NCBI RefSeq assembly: GCF_036311905.1
Contig: NZ_JAZDCH010000017.1
Coordinates: 1 to 64,000 of the forward strand
Length of the DNA stretch: 64,000 bases
Direction: 5' to 3'
Source: Brachybacterium sp036311905
Lineage (GTDB): Bacteria; Actinomycetota; Actinomycetes; Actinomycetales; Dermabacteraceae
The notes beneath the pieces are model-generated. The model searched no databases. It was not told the DNA's origin and saw only the letters and a list, made by a program, of their open reading frames with translations. Shown piece by piece: positions 24,845 to 33,976 of the stretch. A program made the translations under genes and the position numbers. Positions within the stretch are counted from its first letter, which is position 1, and each line of letters begins with the position of its first letter.

Positions 24845-25234
24845 TCAGCGGTAGCGGACGGTGGAGAGGACGGTGCCGATCAGCCATCCGATCATGAGGA
24901 TGGAGAAAGCGAAGATCCAGTTGATCTGCGGCAGGCCGAAGAACTGCAGGGCGCCGACGATCAGGATCAGCGGCGTGGCGATCACGAAGGCGAAGAGCAC
25001 CGCCTCGGCGATCTTGCGCCGCTCGAACTCGTCACCGCTGCGGTACATGGCGATGTTCGCGATCGCCATCAGCGCGATCCCGGGGACGGAGAGGACGAGC
25101 GCCGGCAGCCAGAGCGGCAGACCGATCGTGACGCCGAGCGGGCTGAACGCGAGGCCGAGGGCGTAGAGCAGGACGCCGGTGAGGAAGCGGGCGACGAAGG
25201 CGCGGTTGGCGGAGCGGCGGGTGGTGGTGGCCAT
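24845..25234 (-). CDS. four-helix membrane protein paired with the XRE regulator
   Basis: A 129-residue protein with four hydrophobic segments, about residues 16-35, 41-62, 77-99 and 104-124, and a charged loop RSGDEFERRKIAEA. Small membrane proteins like this are often encoded next to YozG-type regulators, in systems where the membrane protein may sequester or sense for the regulator; that role is inference. A GGAAGG ribosome site supports the start. The family could not be named with confidence. Confidence 0.75.
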   Translation of the reverse strand: MATTTRRSANRAFVARFLTGVLLYALGLAFSPLGVTIGLPLWLPALVLSVPGIALMAIANIAMYRSGDEFERRKIAEAVLFAFVIATPLILIVGALQFFGLPQINWIFAFSILMIGWLIGTVLSTVRYR

Positions 25235-25334
25235 GAGGTGGGTCCTTCCAGGGAGGGGGAGATCGGATCGAGCGGGGGCACGGGGGTGGGCGGGCGACCG
25301 GGCCGACGGGGCCGACGGGGTCGCCGCCGCTGGC

Positions 25335-26126
25335 TCAGAGGAGGGCGAGGGCGAGCGTGGGCAGGCCCAGGAACAGCAGGTCCAGACCCCAGTGGGCGAG
25401 GACCAGCGGCATCAGGCGCTTCAGCCAGAGCCACAGCCCACCGAGGATCAGTCCGGCGAAGAGGGTGGTGAGGACCTTGGCTGCGACATCGGGACCGGAG
25501 GTGAGAGCGAAGCCGATGTGCTGCACACCGAAGACGATCGCGACGACCACGAGGGAGCCGATCCGGCCGAGGCTGCGCTGCAGGCGGGGCTGGGCGTAGC
25601 CGCGGTACACGGCCTCCTCGGCGAGGGCGATGGTCAGCGGGGCGATGAGGAAGGCCACGAGACCCACCCACAGCGGGATGGACGGGACCGCACCGGTCGC
25701 GACGGGCGGGGCGCCGCCGTAGACGATCAGGTTCGCCGCGAAGTTCGAGACGAGGAAGCCGATGACCACGATGACCAGCATCAGCACGCCCCAGAGGAGG
25801 TCCATCCAGCGCCAGGGGCCGAAGAGGTCGCGGAGTCGGGAGCCCTCGGCGCGCAGCGCGAGGCCCACGGCGGCCAGCGCGAGCACGTCCACGATCACCA
25901 CCAGGGCGTTGGAGTAGACGAGGGAGAGGTTCAGGGCCAGCAGCGCGGCGCCGAGGGCGAGGATCAGCACGGGCCGGAGGGCGAGGACGCCGGCGATGCG
26001 GAGCACCGGGACGGCGGGGGTTGCGGCGGAAGCGACGTCGGCGGTGACGGTGGCGTTGACGGCGACAGGACCGGTATCGGTGCTGGTAGCGGTGCCGGAG
26101 ACCGGGGCGGAAGCGGTGGAGTTCAT
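25335..26126 (-). CDS. CPBP family intramembrane metalloprotease (CAAX protease-like)
   Basis: A 263-residue polytopic protein. The active-site motifs of the CPBP/Abi group are present: AEEAVYRGY (Glu-Glu, Arg), VQHIGFAL with the second-motif His, and VLAHWGLDLL with the third-motif His. An Ala/Thr/Val-rich N-terminal 45 residues precede the first helix. The family includes prenyl-protein proteases and bacteriocin self-immunity proteins. The start at 26126 is chosen as the first Met after an operator array; ATG codons at 26153 and 26162 are alternatives. It probably heads an operon with the membrane/XRE pair. Confidence 0.85.
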   Translation of the reverse strand: MNSTASAPVSGTATSTDTGPVAVNATVTADVASAATPAVPVLRIAGVLALRPVLILALGAALLALNLSLVYSNALVVIVDVLALAAVGLALRAEGSRLRDLFGPWRWMDLLWGVLMLVIVVIGFLVSNFAANLIVYGGAPPVATGAVPSIPLWVGLVAFLIAPLTIALAEEAVYRGYAQPRLQRSLGRIGSLVVVAIVFGVQHIGFALTSGPDVAAKVLTTLFAGLILGGLWLWLKRLMPLVLAHWGLDLLFLGLPTLALALL

Positions 26127-26155
26127 GCTTCGAAGGTAAGGAGTCCTTAACATCT

Positions 26156-26222
26156 CTGTCAAGCGATCTTGACAGATTTAGTCAAGATTCCTTGACTCCG
26201 CAGGTCAAGGGGCCTTGACCTG
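26156..26222. promoter_or_regulatory. three-site operator array, 23-bp period
   Basis: Three dyads of TCAAG-N4-CTTGA have their first halves at 26159, 26182 and 26205, exactly 23 bp apart: CTGTCAAGCGATCTTGACAG, AGTCAAGATTCCTTGACT and AGGTCAAGGGGCCTTGACCT. The array ends about 30 bases before the CAAX protease start. Such spacing (two helical turns) suggests cooperative binding of one regulator. Confidence 0.8.
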
Positions 26223-26259
26223 CAGCTGGGTCGGCGCCCCGTCGGCGCCGCGTCCACGC

Positions 26260-26316
26260 CGAGTGCTGCATCTGAGCCGCCACGCGTGGCCCGAAGCGGT
26301 CCAGATGCAGCACTCG
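26260..26316. repeat. palindrome family B, copy B2
   Basis: A 57-bp hairpin with ends CGAGTGCTGCAT / ATGCAGCACTCG, alignable over its length with B1. The loop differs (CACGCGTGG centre), so only the arms are kept. It lies downstream of the first GDPD gene. Confidence 0.85.
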
Positions 26317-26378
26317 GTGAGATCGGTCCGGATGGGCAGGCCCCGACACGGTCCAGATGCAGCACTCGGTGAGATCGG
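26297..26378. repeat. direct repeat of the right arm of palindrome B2
   Basis: A 30-base stretch beginning CGGTCCAGATGCAGCACTCG occurs at 26297-26326 and again at 26349-26378, a 52-bp period. The second copy is a half palindrome without its left arm, a trace of local duplication. Nothing else is seen in the 26127-26423 gap beyond this and the operator array. Confidence 0.8.
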
Positions 26379-26423
26379 CCGCGTCGGCCCGGCTCACCGC
26401 CCCCGTCGACCGGACCCGGCCCG

Positions 26424-27142
<719 letters not shown>

Positions 27143-27146
<4 letters not shown>

Positions 27147-27958
27147 GGTGCCTCCAGGGGAGCGAGGGGATCGGGGCCGACGATAGCGCGGGCCCATACC
27201 GGGTCGTCGACGGTGAGCGTGTCGCAGCCCAGCTCGAGGGCACGCTCGAGCTCGACCTCGGAGCGAGCCGTCCACAGGTTCAGCAGCACCCCGTGCTCGA
27301 GGCACCAGGCGACGTCCGCGGCGCGGGCGTCGGCGATCCGCACCCCGATCTGGGCCACCGCGAGGTCTTCCGCCGCCGCGAGGAACTCCGGGGAGGTGGC
27401 GGTGGTGGTGAGCAGGCGGGGGATCTCCGGCGCCAGCTCGCGCGCGGTCCGGAGTGCCTCGGCGTGGAAGGAGATGATCCAGGCCGGGGCCGTCCCCGGG
27501 TCCGCGAAGGCCGCGGCGCCGAAGCGTTCGCGGAGGATGCGGACCACGAGTCCGGCCGCGGCCGGGGCCTTGACCTCGACCAGCAGCGGCACGACGGTGC
27601 CGTCCTCCCGTCGGGCCGCGTCAAGCACCGCGGCGAGGTCGGGTACGCCCTCCCCCTCCCCCACGAGCACCCGGTCGATCTGGGCGCGGGTGAGCTCGGC
27701 GACGGCGCCGGTGCGCAGCGGGGAGTCCGGCTGCGCGGTGCGATCGAGGGTCGCGTCGTGGAGGACCACGTCGTGGCCGTCGGCGCTGAGGTGGACGTCG
27801 CACTCGAGCAGCGCCACCCCTTCCGTCGCGCCGCGGCGGAAGGAGCGCACCGTGTTCTCCGGGTCCAGGGCCGCCGCGCCGCGGTGGCCCACCAGCGCGG
27901 GGCGTGCGGGCATCGCGGCCCGGGGACGGCCGCGCTGCCCGGGCGCCGGGGCGGTCAC
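27143..27958 (-). CDS. glycerophosphodiester phosphodiesterase (first of a pair)
   Basis: A 271-residue GDPD-fold enzyme: VGHRGAAALDPENT, LLECDVHLSADGH, VVLHDATLDR and LLVEVK carry the catalytic residues. The GTG start at 27958 overlaps the stop of the binding-protein gene (GTGA) and has a GAGGGCTGGAA ribosome site; an ATG at 27913 is a shorter alternative without one. Coupling to a UgpB-like binding protein suggests the importer brings in glycerophosphodiesters that this enzyme splits in the cytoplasm. Confidence 0.9.
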
Positions 27959-29358
27959 TTCCAGCCCTCGAAGGCGATCGCCTCGATGTCCTCGCGGTTC
28001 TCGTCGAGGATGTCCTGGAGCTTCGTGGCGGCGGCGCTGAGGGCGTCCTCCGCGGAGGTGCCGTCGCCGTAGACCTTGGTCTGGGCGGAGGAGATCTCGG
28101 TGACGGCCGCCTGGAACCAGTTGGTGTAGTCGGCGGTGCGGGCGTTCTCGAGCTGTGCGAGGGCGACCCCGTAGTTGGGGTTCTTCGCGACGAGGTCCTT
28201 CACGGTGGAGGTCTCCGCCGCGGCCTGGACGATCGGCACGTAGCCCGTCGCGGCGTGCCAGGCGGCGGACTGCTCCGGCAGGGCGAGGAAGCGGAAGAAC
28301 TGGGCGGCGGCGTCCTGGCGGTCCTTCGAGTCGCCACGCACCACGGACAGGCCCGAGCCGCCCGTGGGGACGGCCTTCTCCTGGCCCTCCTTGGCGAGCA
28401 TGAACGCGGTGCCCACCTCGAAGACGCCCTCGGTCGCGGCGGTCGTGCCGGTGAGGCTCGCGGTCGAGCCGCGCATGCCCGCGGAGATGCCCGAGGTGAA
28501 GTCGGTGCCCGCGGCCTGCGCGAGGTAGCCGAACTTGTCCTCGTGGATGAACTTCCGCTGCCACTCGAGCCACTCGAGGCCCGGGTCGTCGGCGATGGTG
28601 ACGGCGAAGTCCTGGTTCGCGTTCGCGCCGCCGAAGCCCCAGATGTCGGCCTGGCCGTGCCACGCGTCGTCGGCGGTGAAGGCGAGGGCGGCGAGCGGAC
28701 GGCCGTCGACCTGGATCTTCGCGAGCTCGGGGCCGAAGGCCGCGAGGTCCTCCCAGGTGGAGGGGCCCTCCTCGGGCAGGCCCGCCTCGAGGTAGCGGGT
28801 CTTGTTGAAGTAGAACAGCGGCGTGGAGCGGGCGAAGGGCACCACGTAGGTCTTCCCGTCGGCCTTGCCCTCGGCGACGTAGTTCTGCAGGTAGACGTCG
28901 AGGCTCCACTCGTCGTCGAAGTAGTCGTCGAGCGGCGCGAGGGCGCCGGAGAAGTAGAACTGGAGCCACTGCATCTCGGGGAAGCAGACGATGTCCGGGA
29001 CGGCGCGGGCCTGCAGGGCGGCGGTGAACTTCTGGTTCAGCTCCGCGTAGCCGCCGACGGACTCGGCGACGACGACCACGTCTTCCTGCGACTCGTTGAA
29101 CTCGGTGATCATGCCGGAGAGCGCCTCGAAGGCGCCGCCGGTCCACGGGGCCCAGAACAGCACCGCGGTGCGGTCCTCGTAGCCGGCGGGGATCTTGAGG
29201 TCGGCCTGGGCGAAGCCGTCGCGGACGGGTCCGTCGGAGGCGTCGCCGCCGCCGTTGGGGGCACCGCAGGCGGCGAGGCCGGTGCCGGCGGCGCCCAGGG
29301 CGAGGGCGGCGAGCATCCGGCGGCGGGACAGGGGGCTGAGGTGGCTGAACGAGGACAT
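27955..29358 (-). CDS. ABC importer substrate-binding lipoprotein (UgpB-like)
   Basis: A 467-residue extracellular binding protein with a twin-arginine-like start (SRRRML) and lipobox GLAAC (Cys31). The fold resembles the family-1 sugar/glycerol-3-phosphate binders: TEFNESQEDVVVV, GGYAELNQKFTAALQARAVPDIV and the Tyr/Trp-rich ligand cleft. It lies between two permease genes and two GDPD genes, which points to glycerol-3-phosphate or glycerophosphodiesters rather than a plain sugar. No ATPase gene is in this operon; a shared MsiK-type ATPase, common in actinobacteria, probably energises it. Confidence 0.85.
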   Translation of the reverse strand: MSSFSHLSPLSRRRMLAALALGAAGTGLAACGAPNGGGDASDGPVRDGFAQADLKIPAGYEDRTAVLFWAPWTGGAFEALSGMITEFNESQEDVVVVAESVGGYAELNQKFTAALQARAVPDIVCFPEMQWLQFYFSGALAPLDDYFDDEWSLDVYLQNYVAEGKADGKTYVVPFARSTPLFYFNKTRYLEAGLPEEGPSTWEDLAAFGPELAKIQVDGRPLAALAFTADDAWHGQADIWGFGGANANQDFAVTIADDPGLEWLEWQRKFIHEDKFGYLAQAAGTDFTSGISAGMRGSTASLTGTTAATEGVFEVGTAFMLAKEGQEKAVPTGGSGLSVVRGDSKDRQDAAAQFFRFLALPEQSAAWHAATGYVPIVQAAAETSTVKDLVAKNPNYGVALAQLENARTADYTNWFQAAVTEISSAQTKVYGDGTSAEDALSAAATKLQDILDENREDIEAIAFEGWK

Positions 29359-29390
29359 GGTGGTCTCCTGGGATGGGGTGGGGTGAGAGG

Positions 29391-30338
29391 TCACTTGAGG
29401 GCGCCGGCGGCGAGGCCGCCGATGATGCGCTTCTGGCCGAGGAAGAAGAGGAGGAGCATCGGCAGGGACACGAACAGCGCGCCGGCCATGATCGAGCCCC
29501 AGTTGGAGTAGCCCTCCTGGGTGCGCAGGAACAGCAGGCCGATGGGCAGCGTGCGCATGTCCGCGGTGCTGGTGACGATCAGCGGCCACACGTACTCGTT
29601 CCACTTCCCGACCATCACGATGAGCGTGCAGGTGAGGATCATCGGGGCGGAGAGCGGGACGACGATCGTGAGCATGCGGCGCAGGTGGCCGGCCCCGTCG
29701 ATCTCCGCTGCTTGGAGGATGTCGCGGTCGATCCCGCGCATCGACTGGTACAGCAGGAACATGGCGAAGGCGCTCGCGATGCCGGGCAGGATGAGGCCCT
29801 GGTAGGAGTTCAGCCAGCCCAGGTTCGCCACGGTGATGTAGTTGACGATCAGGGTCACGTGGCCGGGCAGCATGAGCGAGGCGATGATCAGGCCGAACAG
29901 CACCTTCTTGAACCGGAACTCGACGAACACGAAGGCGTAGGCGCTCAGGATCGCGAGGGTCACCTCGAGCGCGGTGCCGACCCCCGTGGTGATGATCGAG
30001 TTGAGGAAGAAGCGGTCGAAGGGCGCCGAGGTCCACGCCTCCACCACGTTGTCGAGCGTGAGGCGGGACGGGATCCAGCGCAGCGGCCAGGAGTAGATGT
30101 CCGGGCGCGGCTTGAACGCCGAGGAGAACAGCCAGTACAGCGGCACCAGGAACACGGCGATGGTGGCGAGCACGCCCGCCAACAGCAGGGCCGTCTGCCA
30201 GAGCGGCCGACGGGGGCCGCGTGCGCGGCGGCGGTCGCGGCTGGTGCCGGAGCCGTCGGCGCGGCCGGCGGCATCGGTGGCACGGCCGGTGGCGTCGGCG
30301 GCGAGGGCCGCCCCGGGACCGAGGAGGTCGGCGCTCAT
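29391..30338 (-). CDS. ABC importer permease (UgpE/MalG-like)
   Basis: A 315-residue inner-membrane permease with about six helices and a 40-residue Ala/Arg-rich cytoplasmic start. The ATPase-coupling loop (EAA motif) is QAAEIDGAGHLRRMLTIVVPLSAP around residues 206-229, and the C-terminus IIGGLAAGALK is typical of MalG-type subunits. The ATG overlaps the stop of the partner permease (ATGA). It acts with the 30335-31453 permease and the binding protein. Confidence 0.9.
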   Translation of the reverse strand: MSADLLGPGAALAADATGRATDAAGRADGSGTSRDRRRARGPRRPLWQTALLLAGVLATIAVFLVPLYWLFSSAFKPRPDIYSWPLRWIPSRLTLDNVVEAWTSAPFDRFFLNSIITTGVGTALEVTLAILSAYAFVFVEFRFKKVLFGLIIASLMLPGHVTLIVNYITVANLGWLNSYQGLILPGIASAFAMFLLYQSMRGIDRDILQAAEIDGAGHLRRMLTIVVPLSAPMILTCTLIVMVGKWNEYVWPLIVTSTADMRTLPIGLLFLRTQEGYSNWGSIMAGALFVSLPMLLLFFLGQKRIIGGLAAGALK

Positions 30339-31453
30339 GCGGCATCTCCCTGCTTCTGGCTGTAGCGGACCTGGACCCAGGTGATCGCGAGCAGGATCAC
30401 CAGCAGCACCGTCGCGGCGGCGCTCGCCCGGCCGATGTCGAAGTTCTTGAAGGCTTCCTCGTAGACCATCCAGCTCAGCGTCGTGGAGGAGATCCCCGGG
30501 CCGCCGCTGGTCATGATCGAGATGATGTCGAAGCTCTGCGCCGCCGAGATGATCCCGGTGACGGAGAGGAAGAAGGTGATCGGGCGCAGCAGCGGCAGCG
30601 TCATGTGGCGGAACAGCGACCAGCCGGCGGCGCCGTCGAGCGCCGCCGCCTCGTACACGTCCCGGGGCAGGTCGAGGATCGCGGTGTAGCAGATGACCGT
30701 GACGAAGCCGAGGCGCTGCCAGGTGTACGCGATCGTGATCGCCCACAGGGACCAGTCCGAGGTGGTGGTCCAGTCCGGCGAGGCGAGGCCCACCTGCGAG
30801 AACAGCCAGCGGGACAGGCCGTAGTTGGGATCGAACATGAACAGCCAGAGGATGCCGACGGCGGCCCCCGGGAGCATGTGCGGAGCGAAGGCCATGGTCT
30901 GCGCGAAGCCGGTCAGCGGCACCTTGGTGGCCAGCAGACTGCCCAGCGCCAGGCCGCCGGCGATCGAGCCGAGCACGCTCAGCGTCGTGAACAGCAGCGT
31001 GTTCAGCAGGATCTGCGCGAACTCGCCGTCGGTCGCGAGGTCGGCGTAGTTCTCGAGGCCCACGAACTCCGGGTTCGGGTCCACGAAATCCCAGTCCATG
31101 AAGCTCAGCCCGATGTTGTAGAGCGCCGGGTAGTAGGAGAAGACGAGGATCGCCAGCAGGTTCGGGGCGATGAGAGCGAGGAAGAGCAGCGCCGAGCGGC
31201 GGGTGCGGCGGCGACGCTGCGGGGAACGGCGGCGGGCGGCGGCTCGGGCGGTGAGGGCCTCTCGACGGTGATCGTCGGTCGGCTCCGGCGCGTCCTGCGG
31301 CCCGGTCCGTCCCCCAGCCGACACCGATCCCGGCGCGTCCTCGTCCACGAGAGGGCTTCCAGCGGCAACAGCCCTGTCCGGTGCAGGGCTGGTGCCGCGC
31401 TCGGCGGGTGTGCGCCCCTCCGCGGCGGCGCGGGATCCGACGTCCATCGACAT
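30335..31453 (-). CDS. ABC importer permease (UgpA/MalF-like)
   Basis: A 372-residue permease: a long charged cytoplasmic N-terminus (about 85 residues, ending in RRRRTRR), then six helices with the coupling loop EAAALDGAAGWSLFRHMTLPLL. SYYPALYNIGLSFMDWDF and SFDIISIMTSGGPG are the usual MalF/UgpA-type positions. It is the first gene of the five-gene operon; two LacI-type operators lie upstream. A Met two codons in (31447) is an alternative start. Confidence 0.9.
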   Translation of the reverse strand: MSMDVGSRAAAEGRTPAERGTSPAPDRAVAAGSPLVDEDAPGSVSAGGRTGPQDAPEPTDDHRREALTARAAARRRSPQRRRRTRRSALLFLALIAPNLLAILVFSYYPALYNIGLSFMDWDFVDPNPEFVGLENYADLATDGEFAQILLNTLLFTTLSVLGSIAGGLALGSLLATKVPLTGFAQTMAFAPHMLPGAAVGILWLFMFDPNYGLSRWLFSQVGLASPDWTTTSDWSLWAITIAYTWQRLGFVTVICYTAILDLPRDVYEAAALDGAAGWSLFRHMTLPLLRPITFFLSVTGIISAAQSFDIISIMTSGGPGISSTTLSWMVYEEAFKNFDIGRASAAATVLLVILLAITWVQVRYSQKQGDAA

Positions 31454-31564
31454 GGCTCTCCCGGGTGGATCGGGCGGCCGCTCGGAGCGGTCCGCGGGAC
31501 GTGGCCGCGAGGAGCGACCGAAGCAGGTGCGCGCATCTCCTCACCGGTGATGCGCTCGGTCACC

Positions 31565-31580
31565 GTAGGAGCGCTCCCAC
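31565..31580. promoter_or_regulatory. LacI-type operator, imperfect
   Basis: GTAGGAGCGCTCCCAC, one pair short of a perfect 16-base palindrome. It lies in the divergent region between the importer operon and the LacI gene, 76 bp from its stronger partner. Confidence 0.75.
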
Positions 31581-31640
31581 CGTCCTGGCCAGCAACGACG
31601 TCCGGGATGACGGGGGAATGAACGCGGGCTGTCCCTGCAG

Positions 31641-31656
31641 GTGGGAGCGCTCCCAC
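31641..31656. promoter_or_regulatory. LacI-type operator, perfect palindrome
   Basis: GTGGGAGCGCTCCCAC with the central CG step typical of LacI-family sites. Together with 31565-31580 it can support looping or cooperative repression. The rest of the 509-bp gap shows a possible TACCCT -10 box near 31846 and no gene. Confidence 0.85.
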
Positions 31657-31963
31657 ACCGCGCGGCCGCGCCGCATCGCTCCCGATTCGACGCCGCGATC
31701 CACCCCGGCGTCGGCCGATGTTCATCCCGCTGCCGCCGAGAGTTCGCCCCCGCGGCGCGCCCGGCGGAGGTCGGCGACGACCCCCGCACCGAAGCTTCAC
31801 CCGGACGTCACCCCGCTCCCCCGGTCGGCACGCCCCGGCCGGGTTACCCTGCCTCACCGGGCTCGCCGTCGTGCCCGGCCCCGCGCACCGCCCGTCGGCC
31901 CCGTCGACGCCGCCAACGCCGTCGTCACCGCCGTCGCGCCCACCCCGACCCGAGAGGCCGCCC

Positions 31964-33013
31964 ATGACCCGCCCGCCGACGATGCTCGACGTGGCGCGCG
32001 CCGCCGGCGTCTCCCGTTCCACCGTCTCCCGGGTCTTCCAGAACGACGGCGAGCGCGTCTCCGCCGACACCCTCGTCGCGGTGCACGAGGCCGCCACCCG
32101 CCTCGGCTACGTCCACAACCTCGTCGCGAGCGGCCTCGCGCAACGTCATGGGCGGCAGCTCGGACTGCTGGTCCGCGACGCCACCAACCCCGCCTACGGG
32201 CACTTGCTCGCCGAGACGAACCGGGCGGTCGAGCGCGCCGGGCGCACCCTCATCTCCGTCACCGCCTCCCGCCACGACTACGGCACCGCCGAGGTGACGG
32301 GGCTGCGGCGCCTGCTCGGACAGCGCGTCGCCGGAGTCTTCGTCGGCACCGGGGTGACCGCCGCCGAGGACCTCGTGGAGACCGTGACCACGGTGCCGAT
32401 GATGATCCTCGGCCGGCCCAACGACCATCCGCAGATCGAGTCCGTGAGCTACGACGAGCGCGCCCACGGCCGCAGGATGGCCGAGGAGGTCGCCGCCCGC
32501 GGACATCGGCGGATCATCGTGCTCTCCGCACCGCTGCTCTACTCGCGCGTCTTCGACCTGCGGATCCGCAGCCTCGTCGAACGGTGCGGGGAGCTCGGCA
32601 TCGCCACTCTCCCGGTCGACCTGCTGCCGGTGGAGCAGGGTGTGGTGCGCGCTCTCGACACCGCCCGGGAGCAGGGAGCGAGCTGCATCGCCTGCCCCGT
32701 CGACTACGTCGCCCTGGACCTGCTGCGGGCCGCCGCCGAGCGCGGCGTGCGCATCCCCGAGGACGTCAGCACCCTCGGCTTCGACGGCCTCGGCGACGGC
32801 CTGGACCTCGTGGGCCTCGCGACCCTGCGCCTGCCGGTGGAAGAGGTCGTCAGCCGCGCCGTCGAGCGGATGGAAGAGCTGCTCGTGCTGGCGCAGGAAG
32901 ACCGCGAGGGCCCCCTGGCCGAGGCCCCGACGCCGGCGCGGCACAGCCTGGTCGAGGGGACGTTCCTGCCCGGCCGCACCCTGGGCTCCGCTCCCGCACA
33001 CCTTCGGGCCTGA
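31964..33013 (+). CDS. LacI family repressor of the adjacent importer operon
   Basis: A 349-residue LacI/GalR protein. The headpiece TMLDVARAAGVSRSTVSRVF at residues 6-25 with a hinge at LVASGLAQ is followed by a periplasmic-binding-like effector domain (LGLLVRDATNPAYGHL, IIVLSAPLLYSRV, LGFDGLGDGLDL). The start at 31964 has a GAGAGG ribosome site; the open frame upstream is shadow. It is divergent from the glycerophosphodiester importer, and two matching palindromes lie between, so local repression and autorepression are likely. Confidence 0.9.
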   Translation: MTRPPTMLDVARAAGVSRSTVSRVFQNDGERVSADTLVAVHEAATRLGYVHNLVASGLAQRHGRQLGLLVRDATNPAYGHLLAETNRAVERAGRTLISVTASRHDYGTAEVTGLRRLLGQRVAGVFVGTGVTAAEDLVETVTTVPMMILGRPNDHPQIESVSYDERAHGRRMAEEVAARGHRRIIVLSAPLLYSRVFDLRIRSLVERCGELGIATLPVDLLPVEQGVVRALDTAREQGASCIACPVDYVALDLLRAAAERGVRIPEDVSTLGFDGLGDGLDLVGLATLRLPVEEVVSRAVERMEELLVLAQEDREGPLAEAPTPARHSLVEGTFLPGRTLGSAPAHLRA

Positions 33014-33209
33014 TCGGGACCGGGTCGCGAGCCGACCGGAGGCGCGGGTCGCCGACGGGGACTTTCCGCCGCCTCCGCGGTCGCCCGCGGCACGGGGCGC
33101 CGTGAGGTCAGGGTGCGGGCCGGGGAAGCCTGCCCGAAGTGTGTCGTCGCAGGTCAGGAAAGGCTCAGCGGGGATGACAGCCACCCGTCGACGGACTACC
33201 GTCGTCCCC

Positions 33210-33731
33210 ATGAAGATGAGCCACGACCTCGAGAAGAAGTTCCAGGACCAGATCACGCTGGAGTTCGCCGCGTCGATCACCTACCGCCAGCTCGCCATCG
33301 AGGCCGACGAGCAGGATCTCCCCGGCATCGCCGCCTGGCTCCGCCACCAGGCCGACGAGGAGATCGTCCACGCCAACAAGTTCATCCAGCACGTCTCGGA
33401 CCGCGGGAACCACGCCGCGATCGGCACCATCGCGGCGCCCGGCGTGACGCCCGGGCTGTCGGTGCTGGAGATCTTCGAGGCCGCCCTCGCGCACGAGCAG
33501 AAGGTCTCCGAGGCGATCCGCGAGTTGTACCGCAGCGCCGACAAGGAGGGCGACTACGACTCCCGTCCGCTGCTGAACTGGTTCGTCGACGAGCAGATCG
33601 AGGAGGAGGCCACCGCCTCCGAGATCATCGGACGCCTCAAGCTGATCGGCGAGGACGGCTCCGGCCTCCTCCGCCTCGACGCCGAGCTCGGCTCCCGGCC
33701 CACCGCCTCCACGGAGGCCGACGAGGACTGA
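33210..33731 (+). CDS. ferritin (non-heme iron storage)
   Basis: A 173-residue bacterial ferritin-like protein. Ferroxidase ligands can be placed at Glu18, Glu51 and His54 (ADEEIVHA), Glu96 and Glu128-Gln129 (FVDEQIEEE). The last 15 residues are a variable tail. The start at 33210 matches family N-termini (MKMSHDLEKKFQDQI) and has TACCGT ending seven bases earlier, so the mRNA is probably leaderless; an ATG at 33174 would add 12 non-family residues. No clear iron-regulator site was found upstream. Confidence 0.92.
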   Translation: MKMSHDLEKKFQDQITLEFAASITYRQLAIEADEQDLPGIAAWLRHQADEEIVHANKFIQHVSDRGNHAAIGTIAAPGVTPGLSVLEIFEAALAHEQKVSEAIRELYRSADKEGDYDSRPLLNWFVDEQIEEEATASEIIGRLKLIGEDGSGLLRLDAELGSRPTASTEADED

Positions 33732-33744
33732 GTTCCCCGGCCCG

Positions 33745-33845
33745 GGTCCGGTCCGGTCCGGTCCGGTCCGGTTACATCCGGTCCGGCCTGGCCCGGTCCG
33801 GTCCGGTTACATCCGGTCCGGCCTGGCCCGGTCCGGTCCGGTCCA
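33745..33845. repeat. GGTCC tandem repeats with a 35-bp higher-order unit
   Basis: Many copies of the 5-mer GGTCC are arranged with two direct 35-bp units that begin GTTACATCCGGTCC at 33771 and 33806. It lies in the convergent gap between ferritin and palindrome C1. Confidence 0.85.
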
Positions 33846-33901
33846 GACTGTTCTGATTCCGATCCGGTTCCCGTCCGGGCTGGCCCGGCCCACGCGGGTC
33901 T

Positions 33902-33976
33902 GTCCACCAAAGGGACGTGAGCGGCACGAGGCCTGCTATATGCACGCCGCGTGCCGCTCACGTCCCTTTCATGGAC
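33902..33976. repeat. palindrome family C, copy C1
   Basis: A 75-bp hairpin: outer GTCCA/TGGAC, then AAAGGGACGTGAGCGGCACG against its complement, with an AT-rich CTATATGC centre. It contains the stop codon (33969-33971) of the DUF559 gene to its right. Its loop is shared with C2 rather than with C3/C4. Confidence 0.9.

Noticed and set aside
33902..33976. Family C hairpins as ordinary terminators
   Set aside because: No T tracts, copies between divergent genes (34988-35062, 50179-50254) and conserved loop sequences do not fit that role alone.
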